NCBI GenBank assembly: GCA_964523295.1
Contig: CAZGAH010000002.1
Location: forward strand, 62,001 to 126,000
DNA: 64,000 nt
Direction: 5' to 3'
Source of the DNA: CAZGAH01 sp964523295
GTDB taxonomy: Bacteria > Desulfobacterota > Desulfovibrionia > Desulfovibrionales > Desulfovibrionaceae
Below the pieces are notes generated by a model. The model was not told where the DNA came from, did no database searches, and saw only the letters and a list, made by a program, of their open reading frames with translations. Positions within the stretch are counted from its first letter, which is position 1. Each line of letters opens with the position of its first letter. This document shows, piece after piece, positions 1 to 8,399 of this stretch. The translations under genes and the position numbers were made by a program.

Positions 1-894
1 GGCTCCGGCATCTGGATCCACGGCCGGGGGCATCCCTTGCAGCCCAGGGAAACCAAAGGCTGCGTGGCGCTGGCCAATCCCGATCTCGAAGGCATGGCCC
101 CGTTTCTCAAGCGCGGGACACCGATCGTCATCGCTCATGATCTCGGGTGGACCGACCGGATGCTCAGCGAGGGGCCTCCTCTCGATCTGGCTGCGGCGGC
201 TCAGGCCTGGGCAGCTGCCTGGGCGGCCAGGGATGATGCATTTTTCAAATTTTTCGATGCGGAGAAGTTTTCCAAGGCGCAAAACGAGTCCTTCCGCTCG
301 TTCAAGGAGCAGAAGGAACGTCTTTTCAGTCAACTCCCCTGGATTTATACCCGCATCAAGGACATCCGCGTTGTACCCGGACCAGACTACTGGGTGACCT
401 ATTTCAACCAGTACTACCGGGCGCCGAATTTGAGCACCGAAGGCATTCGCCGGCTGTACTGGCAAAAGGACGCCTCCGGGCAGCTGCGCATCGTGGGCCT
501 GGAGTGGGAGGAGGCGCCTGTCGGAATGGAGCAGGCCTACCTCGGCGAGGCGTCCCTGTCCGCGGCCGAGTTTCTGGAAGCCTGGCGGACAAGCTGGGAA
601 AAGGCCGACATGGACGCCTACATGGGATTCTACGACACCAGCGCGGAACAGGCCGACAAGCGCGGACTGCGCGCAATCCGCGATTACAAGCAGAAGTTAT
701 GGAAAGAAAAGCCGCCCAAACGGGTCGCCATCGACAACCTCGAACTCAACCTGGACCCGGCCGGCCTGCGTGTCAGTTTCGTGCAGGCCTATCGCGCCGG
801 CACGAATTTTCAGGATCAAGGACTCAAAACCCTGCTCCTTCAGCCGCATGGCGATTCCTGGCGCATCGTCAGGGAAGAGTGGAGCCCCATGTAG
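1..894 (+). CDS. L,D-transpeptidase (YkuD) with NTF2-like C-terminal tail, 5' end missing
   Basis: The reading frame is open from base 1, so this is the C-terminal part of a larger protein. The first residues contain the YkuD signature: an Ile-His-Gly at bases 16-24 and a Lys-Gly-Cys at 55-63, the Cys being the expected nucleophile. Such enzymes cross-link peptidoglycan (3-3 links) or attach proteins to it in the periplasm. After the catalytic core come two similar segments of about 110 residues, each with a 'W..A W..A/WEKAD....F.D' pattern typical of NTF2/SnoaL-like (Cds6-type) domains. The stop codon TAG is followed directly by the ATG of the next gene, so the two are probably co-transcribed. 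The family call is firm; the substrate is not known. Confidence 0.75.
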   Translation, partial: GSGIWIHGRGHPLQPRETKGCVALANPDLEGMAPFLKRGTPIVIAHDLGWTDRMLSEGPPLDLAAAAQAWAAAWAARDDAFFKFFDAEKFSKAQNESFRSFKEQKERLFSQLPWIYTRIKDIRVVPGPDYWVTYFNQYYRAPNLSTEGIRRLYWQKDASGQLRIVGLEWEEAPVGMEQAYLGEASLSAAEFLEAWRTSWEKADMDAYMGFYDTSAEQADKRGLRAIRDYKQKLWKEKPPKRVAIDNLELNLDPAGLRVSFVQAYRAGTNFQDQGLKTLLLQPHGDSWRIVREEWSPM

Positions 895-1654
895 ATGCCT
901 GATCCACAACTCAACGTGCTCGTGATGCGCGAAGACCAGCAGGTCCGGCGCTATCGTCTGAGCCCGTTCTGGCTGCGGCTCGCGGCGTTATCCATTGCCC
1001 TGCTGATCCTGCTCGCCGTTCTTGGCAGCTATTGCGGCTATGCCTTCTGGCGAAAAAACGTATTGTTGCTGCTTGATCGCGATGCGCTCAGCCAGCAGTT
1101 GCATGAGAAGGCCGTTCTCCTGGAGCGTCTCAGTAACGTCGAGCGCATGCTTCGCGAACACGATCCGACCGAACTGCAAAGCCTNNNNNNNNNNCGACAC
1201 CGACCGGCCCGCACCCGTAGACCTGAACAGACTGCTGTTGCGCGTCGCTTCCCGACAGATCAAGGTCAAGACCATTTCGCTCAAGCCTGAAGGCCAGTCC
1301 TTCGCCTTCCGGCTGGAACTGGACAGCGAGAGCCGCGCCCAGGCCCTTAGCGGTGAAGTCGAAGTCGGCCTGGTTCTGCGCGACGCGAGCGAGGTACTGC
1401 TCAGTCCGCAGGGGGACGAACTCGTTTTCGACAGCAAGAGCCCGATCATTATCACCGCCAACTTTCCCCGCCCCAAACAGATTGATTTTCTCCGCGTTTT
1501 CGGCCTCAGACTGCTCATCCGCAGCGCCGACGGCAAGACAGTGCTCCGCGACATCTATCCCATCAAGGATCTGTCTGCCTGGCAGCCGGTTACACGCTCG
1601 AGTTGCCCATTATTGCCCTGTCCGGGCTCACCACGATCCAGGAGTTTCGCCTGA
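895..1654 (+). CDS. membrane-anchored coiled-coil protein, interrupted by assembly gap
   Basis: This gene starts at the ATG directly abutting the upstream stop. The N-terminus is cytoplasmic-looking, followed by one membrane helix (about residues 24-50) and a heptad-rich helical stretch. The 10-N gap at 1185-1194 falls after residue 96. The frame changes across the gap (frame 1 before, frame 2 after), which fits a gap of uncertain length rather than a real frameshift. The second half is a beta-rich periplasmic segment. The stop is at 1652-1654, 2 bases before the next ATG. I do not recognise the family. Its tight coupling to an L,D-transpeptidase suggests an envelope role (inference). Confidence 0.55.
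1185..1194. other. assembly gap (10 N)
   Basis: A run of ten N bases. The coding frame shifts across it, so its true length is not a multiple consistent with 10. It should be treated as a scaffold join, not biology. Confidence 0.95.
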
Positions 1655-1656
1655 GC

Positions 1657-2496
1657 ATGTTTTTCGTCAATCTGCCTCTGCGCTACGTGGCCAGGAACGT
1701 AGGCTGGCTGGACTATTTCATCGATCCCGATCCGGAGCGCGCGCTCGCGGGCTACGGACCGGAACTCGGACTCGACTCCCTGGCCATTCAGCACCTGGGT
1801 ACGGACTGGCATGTCAACCTGTCCAAGCGCCTGGAGCGCGCAGGCTGCGCTTGCTCCATCCATCTGCCCTTTTTTGACCTCTCACCCGGCAGTCTGGACG
1901 ATCTCGTGCTGGAGGCGACGCGCAAGCGTCTGCTGAGCGCCCTGGAGTTTGCCCGGTTCTATCGTCCGCGTCATCTGGTCGGGCATGTCTGCCACCACCA
2001 CGACCAACATGCCGGCGACAATTTCGGCCCCTGGCTGGAGCGCAGTACCCGGACCTGGAGTTCCGTGCTCGAAACCTGGCCCGACCGGCCTCCCCTTTTT
2101 CTGGAAAATACGCACGAATCCGGCCCTGAGCCCACGTTCAGGCTGGTCGAGGCGTTGCGGGACTACAATGTCGGCGTCTGCTTCGACGTAGGCCACTGGC
2201 ACAGCTTCTCCAAGGGCCGGGAGCGCCGGAACCTCACCGCCTGGCTGGATACCCTGGCCCCGCTGATTGGCCATCTTCACCTGCACGACAACGACGGGAC
2301 CTCCGACCAGCACCTCGGCCTGGGCCAGGGCACCATACCCTGGGCCGATTTCTTCAGCGAACTGCGGACGCGCGCACTCCGTCCCACGATCACCTTCGAG
2401 CCCCACACGACGCAGGCCATGAGTCAGACCCTGTCCTACGTCAACGCCCACCCGCTTTTTTTCGAACCGCTGCGTAGCGGCGAAGCAGACGAATAA
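1657..2496 (+). CDS. sugar phosphate isomerase/epimerase-like TIM-barrel protein
   Basis: A 279-residue protein of the xylose-isomerase-like / AP-endonuclease-2 TIM-barrel superfamily. Metal-binding residues typical of this fold are visible in order: a His-rich HVCHHHDQH, LENTHE, CFDVGHWH, HLHLHDND and TFEPH near the C-terminus. Members isomerise or epimerise sugar phosphates or hydrolyse phosphodiesters using divalent metals, and the exact substrate cannot be read from sequence. I chose ATG 1657, which has AGGAG about 12 bases upstream and begins 2 bases after the previous stop. An in-frame TTG at 1603 would add 18 residues but overlaps the upstream gene. Confidence 0.7.
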   Translation: MFFVNLPLRYVARNVGWLDYFIDPDPERALAGYGPELGLDSLAIQHLGTDWHVNLSKRLERAGCACSIHLPFFDLSPGSLDDLVLEATRKRLLSALEFARFYRPRHLVGHVCHHHDQHAGDNFGPWLERSTRTWSSVLETWPDRPPLFLENTHESGPEPTFRLVEALRDYNVGVCFDVGHWHSFSKGRERRNLTAWLDTLAPLIGHLHLHDNDGTSDQHLGLGQGTIPWADFFSELRTRALRPTITFEPHTTQAMSQTLSYVNAHPLFFEPLRSGEADE

Positions 2497-2628
2497 TCCT
2501 ACTCCTTGATTACCCTGTTCCGAAACACCCCCATGCCAGTCCTGGAAAAGGCCTGCGTGTACTGAATACGCGGGGCGCGAGCCGCCTGGGGGGATGCTTT
2601 TTTTTTCGAAAGCAGGTAGCATTGACGC

Positions 2629-5253
2629 ATGGCCAATATTACCGTCAACGCGCTGCTCGAGCGGCTCGATCAGCACTGCTTCGACCGTTTGCAGGCAGCG
2701 GTGGCGCTGTGCGCCACGTCACGTCATCCTGAGGTCATCATCGAGCATCTGCTGCTGCGCCTGCTTGAGACGGACAAGGCCGACCTGGCGCTCATGCTCG
2801 GGCGCGCGGGTTTCGATACGGCGCCGCTGCGTGCTGCGTTGCAGAAGGTTCTGGCGGAGCAGCCGCGCGGCCATGCCGGCCGGCCGGTCATGTCCTCCGG
2901 CTTGCTCGACCTGCTCCAGGCAGCCTGGTTGTCCACCACGCTCGAGCTGGATCAAAATGCCATCCGTTCCGGAGCCCTGTTGCTGGCCGTGCTGGATCTG
3001 GCCCGCGCCGGGCAGGGAGCGCCCTGGTTGCGCGTGTTGCAGGCGCTGGACAGGGACGCCCTGCTGGCCGGATTCCGGGACACGACCCGGGACTCGCTGG
3101 AGGAAGGTCAAGGACGGCCGGGCGCACCTGAAGCCGCTTCGACCGGGTCCTCCGAGCGGGAGCCCGCCCTGCGGCTGTACTGCTACGACATTTCCGAACG
3201 CGCCAAATCAGGCCGGATGGATCCAGTTTTCGGTCGCGACCGCGAAACCCGCCAGATCATCGACATCCTGGCCCGGCGCCGGAAAAACAACCCGATCATC
3301 GTCGGCGACGCGGGCGTAGGCAAGACCGCCGTGGTGGAGGGGCTGGCGTTGCGTATCGCCGCTGGCGACGTGCCGACGCTGCTGCGCGAGGTCAGCATCC
3401 TGGGTCTCGACCTGGGCCTGCTCGAGGCCGGAGCCGGGGTCAAGGGCGAATTTGAAAGCCGTCTCAAATCCGTGATTCAGGAAATCAAAGAGGCGCCGCA
3501 TCCGATCATCCTGTTCATCGACGAGGCGCACGTTCTCATCGGCGCCGGCGGACGCGCCGGCGGCAACGACGCCGCCAACCTGCTCAAACCGGCGCTGGCC
3601 AGGGGCGATTTGCGCACCATTGCGGCAACAACCTGGTCCGAATACAAGAAATTCTTCGAGCGGGATCAGGCGCTCAGCCGCCGTTTCCAGCCGGTCAAGC
3701 TCGACGAGCCCTCGGTGGATACGACTCTTGACATCCTGCGCGGGCTCAAACCCCGCTACGAGGCGGACCACGGCGTTTCCATCCGGGACGACGCGCTCGT
3801 GGCCGCGGCCGAGCTTTCCAGCCGCTACATCACCGGCCGGCTGCTCCCGGACAAGGCCGTCGATCTGCTCGACACGCGCGCGGCGCGCGTCAAGGTGAGC
3901 CTGACGCATGTCCCGCCCTCCATCGAAGAGCGCGAGCGGCGGATGCAGGGCATCAAGCGCAAAATCGACGCGCTCCAGCGCGACCGCCAAAGCGGGCTGA
4001 ACGTCGATGAGCAGGCGCTCGACGAGGCCTGGGAGCAGCTGGAGACGCTCAGGGCCGAAACAGCGCGACTGCGCGGCCGGCTGGACCAGGAGCGTGCGCT
4101 GGTCAATGCCATTCTCGATTTGCGACGTGCGATTTTGCAGAAAGGCTCCTGCGAGGGGCCGGGTGACAGCGCAGGGCGACAGGAGCGTCTGCGCGGGCTG
4201 CTGGACCAGCTCAAGACGGTGCAGGCCGACGAGCCGCTGTTGACCTATGAAATGGACCCGGACGCCGTCGCCAAAGTCATCTCGGACTGGACCGGCATTC
4301 CCTTGGGAAAGGTCCTGCGCGACGAGGCGCTTTCCGTCCTCCAGCTCAAGCAGACCATGGGGCAGCGCATCCGCGGCCAGGAGCCAGCCCTGGACATCAT
4401 CAGCCGGGCCATACGCAGCGCCAAGTCCGGTTTGAACGATCCGCGTCTGCCTCTGGGGGTGTTTTTACTCGTCGGACCGAGCGGCGTGGGCAAGACCGAA
4501 ACCGCGCTCTGTCTGGCCGACGCGCTCTTTGGCGACGAGCGCGCGCTCATCTCCATCAACATGAGCGAATTCCAGGAACGGCACAGTCTGAGTCGGCTCA
4601 TAGGCTCGCCGCCCGGCTACGCTGGCTATGGAGAAGGCGGACTGCTGACCGAGGCGGTCCGGCGGCGTCCCTATTCCGTCGTGCTGCTCGATGAGGCCGA
4701 AAAGGCCAACATCGAGGTCATGAACCTGTTCTACCAGGTCTTCGACAAAGGCATCCTGGCCGACGGAGAGGGCCGTCTGGTGGATTTCAAGCACACCATC
4801 GTCTTCTTGACCAGCAACCTCGCCTCGGACTTCATCGCCGGCCTGCGCGGCAGCCAGCCCATGACCATCGACGCCATCATCCGGGCCGTGCGTCCCATCC
4901 TCAGCGACCATTTCAAACCCGCCCTGCTCGCGCGCATGACTATCGCGCCATTTTTCCCTCTTGGTCGGGAGGCCCTGCGCGACATCATCGAACTCAAACT
5001 CGAGCGCCTCAGCGAACGGATGCGAGAGCGAAATCACGTGCGCCTGGCCTATACGCAGCGGGTCGTGGATCGGATTCTCGCCCGTTGCACCGACGCCGAA
5101 ACCGGGGCACGCAACATCGACCATGTGCTGGGCCAGACCATCCTGCCGCGCCTGTCGGAAGAATTACTCCACCGTACGCACCACGGCGACCCACCGCGCT
5201 CGGCGGAGCTCGACCTTGACAGCAACGACGAATTTACCATTACCATGCAATAG
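2629..5253 (+). CDS. tssH: type VI secretion ATPase TssH/ClpV
   Basis: An 874-residue Clp/Hsp100 AAA+ ATPase. An N-terminal Clp repeat domain (about 1-150) is followed by a first AAA domain with Walker A GDAGVGKT (about residue 226) and Walker B LFIDEAH. A middle coiled-coil domain (about 400-510) comes next, then a second AAA domain with Walker A GPSGVGKT (about residue 616) and Walker B LLDEAEKA. The IGAGG.AGGNDAAN stretch and the TTWSEYKKFFE region are characteristic of ClpV rather than ClpB or ClpC. ClpV disassembles the contracted TssB/TssC sheath in the cytoplasm. No other T6SS gene lies within this window. The upstream gene is unrelated. Confidence 0.88.
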   Translation: MANITVNALLERLDQHCFDRLQAAVALCATSRHPEVIIEHLLLRLLETDKADLALMLGRAGFDTAPLRAALQKVLAEQPRGHAGRPVMSSGLLDLLQAAWLSTTLELDQNAIRSGALLLAVLDLARAGQGAPWLRVLQALDRDALLAGFRDTTRDSLEEGQGRPGAPEAASTGSSEREPALRLYCYDISERAKSGRMDPVFGRDRETRQIIDILARRRKNNPIIVGDAGVGKTAVVEGLALRIAAGDVPTLLREVSILGLDLGLLEAGAGVKGEFESRLKSVIQEIKEAPHPIILFIDEAHVLIGAGGRAGGNDAANLLKPALARGDLRTIAATTWSEYKKFFERDQALSRRFQPVKLDEPSVDTTLDILRGLKPRYEADHGVSIRDDALVAAAELSSRYITGRLLPDKAVDLLDTRAARVKVSLTHVPPSIEERERRMQGIKRKIDALQRDRQSGLNVDEQALDEAWEQLETLRAETARLRGRLDQERALVNAILDLRRAILQKGSCEGPGDSAGRQERLRGLLDQLKTVQADEPLLTYEMDPDAVAKVISDWTGIPLGKVLRDEALSVLQLKQTMGQRIRGQEPALDIISRAIRSAKSGLNDPRLPLGVFLLVGPSGVGKTETALCLADALFGDERALISINMSEFQERHSLSRLIGSPPGYAGYGEGGLLTEAVRRRPYSVVLLDEAEKANIEVMNLFYQVFDKGILADGEGRLVDFKHTIVFLTSNLASDFIAGLRGSQPMTIDAIIRAVRPILSDHFKPALLARMTIAPFFPLGREALRDIIELKLERLSERMRERNHVRLAYTQRVVDRILARCTDAETGARNIDHVLGQTILPRLSEELLHRTHHGDPPRSAELDLDSNDEFTITMQ

Positions 5254-5371
5254 GGAATCCAGTCCCTGAAGCGAAGCTTTTCCCCTGTCGTCCGGGAGCG
5301 CTGCTGTCGAAAGGATATGGTCCTGCGTCATTGCAGACACTTGCAGCGTTTTCTTCTCCCGGTTGGCCGCT

Positions 5372-6127
5372 TCAGGCCTGGCCCCCTCCCCGTGCGCGTT
5401 CCTCCGCAAGTCGCTGGTGATAGAGCAGCGCGGCGCTGAGCACGGCGAAGGGGAAGAGCAGAAAATTCAGAAAAGGAACCAGCAGCAGCGAGCCGAATCC
5501 GAGCATGAGAAACAGGTGCTGCCGGATGTAGCGCAGGCGTTCCCGGAGCGTGGGCCGGTCGCGGACGAGGGAAAAGTCCGTATAATCCCAGGCCAGCATG
5601 ATCATGGCCACGGGCAGGCCGATGAACGGCCCGATGATCGGGATAAGCAGCAGGGCCAGGGGCAGGCCGAGCGTGAACACGGCTTTTTTCAGCTCCTCGC
5701 GCATCAGGGCCAGGATGCCGATTTCACGCGGCAACACCGCGGCCAGGTCGGCGGCGTAGGGCCCGCGTCGCCGCAGCTTGTCGGCAATATAGTCGTACAG
5801 CGGTGAGGCCAGAATATTCGCGACGACCATGAACAAGAAGTACTGCACGACGATGAGGAACAGGTACAGCAGATACTTCACAATGTGTGTATATATCCAG
5901 TACATGACCGACGTGGCCGTGCCTGCGGTGGTCGGATCCACGGACCAGAAATAGTGCAGCATTGGCTCGGCATGGTTGAAGAGCATGTACAGTCCCAGGG
6001 CGAAAAGCCCCAGGGTCAGCAGAAAGGGAATGAGCAGCAGGGGCAGGTACGAGGGGTTGGCGAAGGCGTAGGCGATGCCCCGTCCGTGAGCCAGCAGCCC
6101 GGCAAGAAAGTCGGCAATACAGCGCAT
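5372..6127 (-). CDS. CysZ/EI24-family inner membrane protein
   Basis: A 251-residue protein with several hydrophobic segments, at about residues 25-50, 75-105, 150-185 and 205-230. The arrangement matches the EI24 (CysZ-like) family, whose E. coli member imports sulfate for cysteine synthesis. The length matches the family. I chose ATG 6127 because AAGGA lies 11 bases upstream; an open frame extends further upstream but overlaps the end of glgB. It begins 26 bases after glgB on the same strand, so they are probably co-transcribed. Sulfate import is a family-level guess. Confidence 0.65.
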   Translation of the reverse strand: MRCIADFLAGLLAHGRGIAYAFANPSYLPLLLIPFLLTLGLFALGLYMLFNHAEPMLHYFWSVDPTTAGTATSVMYWIYTHIVKYLLYLFLIVVQYFLFMVVANILASPLYDYIADKLRRRGPYAADLAAVLPREIGILALMREELKKAVFTLGLPLALLLIPIIGPFIGLPVAMIMLAWDYTDFSLVRDRPTLRERLRYIRQHLFLMLGFGSLLLVPFLNFLLFPFAVLSAALLYHQRLAEERARGGGQA

Positions 6128-6153
6128 GGCGGTTCTGTCCTTGTCGGATATGG

Positions 6154-8085
6154 CTAAGGGTTCTGGGTCGGCCATTCTTCGGGTACAAAGGCCATGGCAG
6201 CCAGGGGCGGCAGCGTGAGTTCCAGGTACCAGGGAACATGCCCGAATTCGGCTTGTTTGGCCATGACGCCGCCGCCATTGCCCACGTTGGAGCCGCCGTA
6301 GAATTCCGAGTCGGAGTTGAAACTCTCGCGCCAGAAGCCGGGGCCGGGGCAGGCGACGCAATACGTCGTCTGCACCATGGGCGTGAAATTGAAAATCCAG
6401 AGCATGGGCCTGGCGTTCGGCGCCTTGCGCAGGAAGCTGATGACCGAGTTCGCGTGATCCGTCAGATCGATCCACTCGAAACCGCGCCAGTCATGGTCTT
6501 CTTCGTGCAGCGCAGGATTCGTGGCGAGCAGCAGGTTAAGGGCCTTGACCACGGCGAACAGGCCCTGGTGGCTGGGATAATCGAGCAGCATCCAGTCGAG
6601 CTGGGCCGAGGCGTTCCATTCGTTCCACTGGCCGAATTCCGAGCCCATGAACAGAAGTTTCTTCCCCGGATGAGCCCAGAGATAGCTGTAGAGCAGGCGC
6701 AGGTTGGCCTGTTGCTGCCACATGTCGCCCGGCATTTTGGCTGCGAGTGAGCCCTTGCCATGGACAACCTCATCGTGTGAGAGCGGCAGCATGAAGTTTT
6801 CGCTGAATGCGTAGAGCATGGAAAAGGTGAGGTTGTTGTGATGGTGCGCACGGTAGAGGGGGTCCTTGGAAAAGTACTCCAGCGTATCGTGCATCCAGCC
6901 CATATTCCATTTGAAAGTGAAGCCGAGGCCTCCGACATACAAGGGGCGGGACACGCCGGTAAACGACGTGGACTCCTCGGCGACCATGATGGTACCCGGA
7001 TAATGGCCATGGACGACGCGATTGAGTTCCTTGAGAAAATCAATGGCTTCGAGGTTCTCCTTGCCGCCGTACATGTTGGGAATCCATTCTCCCTCCTTGC
7101 GCGAGTAATCGAGGTAGAGCATGGAGGCCACGGCATCGATACGCAGGCCGTCGATGTGAAACTCCTTGAGCCAGTACAAGGCGTTGGCAAAGAGAAAATT
7201 GCGGACTTCGTGCCGGCCATAATTGAAAATGTAAGTTCCCCAGTCGGGATGCTCACCCTGGCGCGGGTCTCCGTGCTCGTAGATGGCCGTGCCGTCGAAA
7301 CGCCCCAGGCACCATTCATCCTTGGGGAAATGACCGGGAACCCAGTCCAGGAGCACGCCGATGCCGGCCTGATGGCAGCGATCGATGAAGGCCTTGAGTT
7401 CCTCGGGCGTGCCGTAGCGCGAGGTCGGGGCGTAGTAATGGCTGACCTGGTATCCCCACGATTCGTCGAGCGGATGCTCGGCCAGCGGCATGAACTGGAT
7501 ATGGGTGAATCCGAGTTCCCGGACATAGGGAATCAGCTCGTCGGCAAGCTCCTGGTAGGAATAGAATCCGGGCACGGCGTCCTTTTTTCGTCGCCACGAC
7601 CCCGCATGGACCTCGTAGACCGAGACCGGCCTGCGCAAAGGCAGCCCCTGGTGCCGACGTTCTTCCATCCAGGCCTGGTCTCCCCAACTGTAGTTGTCCA
7701 AAGCCCAGGCCCTGCCGGATACGCCGGGCCGCAGCTCGGCGTACAGAGCGAAGGGATCGACCTTATAGACAACGCGGCCGTCGTGCTGCATGACGCCGAA
7801 TTTGTAGAGCTGTCCCTGACGGATACCGGGTACAAAGGCCGCGTGGATGCCGGAAACACCTACCGGATAGAGCGGCAGTTCGCCGTAGCGCCAGTCGTTG
7901 AACTCGCCGGTCAGATGCACCTCGCGGGCATTGGGAGCCCAGACCGCGAAGCGATAGCCGTGCTCTCCGTCCTGTTCGATCGGGTGTGCGCCCAGAATGC
8001 GGTACAGATCCCAGTGTTCGCCCCGACCGAAAAGATAGAGGTCGAAGGGCGGAAGGTACGTCGGTTTCGTGACGAGCTGGTTCAT
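6154..8085 (-). CDS. glgB: 1,4-alpha-glucan branching enzyme
   Basis: A 643-residue GH13 enzyme that makes alpha-1,6 branches in glycogen in the cytoplasm. The N-terminal carbohydrate-binding module (FAVWAPNAREVHLTGEFNDW) is followed by the (beta/alpha)8 barrel. Catalytic motifs are visible: DGLRIDAVASM (nucleophile Asp about residue 317), MVAEES (acid/base Glu about 368) and LSHDEVVHGKGS (about 437). The length is close to the usual 630-730. AAGGAG sits 7-8 bases before the ATG. The start lies downstream of the LysM hydrolase gene, and a CysZ-like gene follows. GlgP is encoded 10 kb away, so the glycogen genes are not one operon here. Confidence 0.95.
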   Translation of the reverse strand: MNQLVTKPTYLPPFDLYLFGRGEHWDLYRILGAHPIEQDGEHGYRFAVWAPNAREVHLTGEFNDWRYGELPLYPVGVSGIHAAFVPGIRQGQLYKFGVMQHDGRVVYKVDPFALYAELRPGVSGRAWALDNYSWGDQAWMEERRHQGLPLRRPVSVYEVHAGSWRRKKDAVPGFYSYQELADELIPYVRELGFTHIQFMPLAEHPLDESWGYQVSHYYAPTSRYGTPEELKAFIDRCHQAGIGVLLDWVPGHFPKDEWCLGRFDGTAIYEHGDPRQGEHPDWGTYIFNYGRHEVRNFLFANALYWLKEFHIDGLRIDAVASMLYLDYSRKEGEWIPNMYGGKENLEAIDFLKELNRVVHGHYPGTIMVAEESTSFTGVSRPLYVGGLGFTFKWNMGWMHDTLEYFSKDPLYRAHHHNNLTFSMLYAFSENFMLPLSHDEVVHGKGSLAAKMPGDMWQQQANLRLLYSYLWAHPGKKLLFMGSEFGQWNEWNASAQLDWMLLDYPSHQGLFAVVKALNLLLATNPALHEEDHDWRGFEWIDLTDHANSVISFLRKAPNARPMLWIFNFTPMVQTTYCVACPGPGFWRESFNSDSEFYGGSNVGNGGGVMAKQAEFGHVPWYLELTLPPLAAMAFVPEEWPTQNP

Positions 8086-8399
8086 AGGTATACTCCTTGT
8101 GTACGGCCTTTCGGGGCAGACACCCGCGGCAGGGAATCCGCTTCCGGATTCGGCGGAACTCCGGAATCGGGTCCCACGGGACGTCAGCCCACGCGAAAGG
8201 CCGAGGAATGGTTCTCCGTGCGCTCAAGCCTCATCGCGCGTCCGGTACGTCCCGAATGCCGAGGGCTCGGCGTACCCGGCTATCATACGTTCGTCTGCAA
8301 AGCCTGTCCAGCCGCAGTGTACGTCGTGTCGTCGGTCATGCAGAATCGACCGGCCAGGCATGATTCCGGAGCCGGTATCGTCGGTTGGCAGCACGCCGT
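8086..8399. other. intergenic region upstream of glgB
   Basis: About 314 bases separate the stop of the LysM/NlpC gene from the start of glgB on the same strand. It probably holds the glgB promoter. I see no clear -35/-10 pair, no strong hairpin with a T-run and no plausible small gene. Confidence 0.4.
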
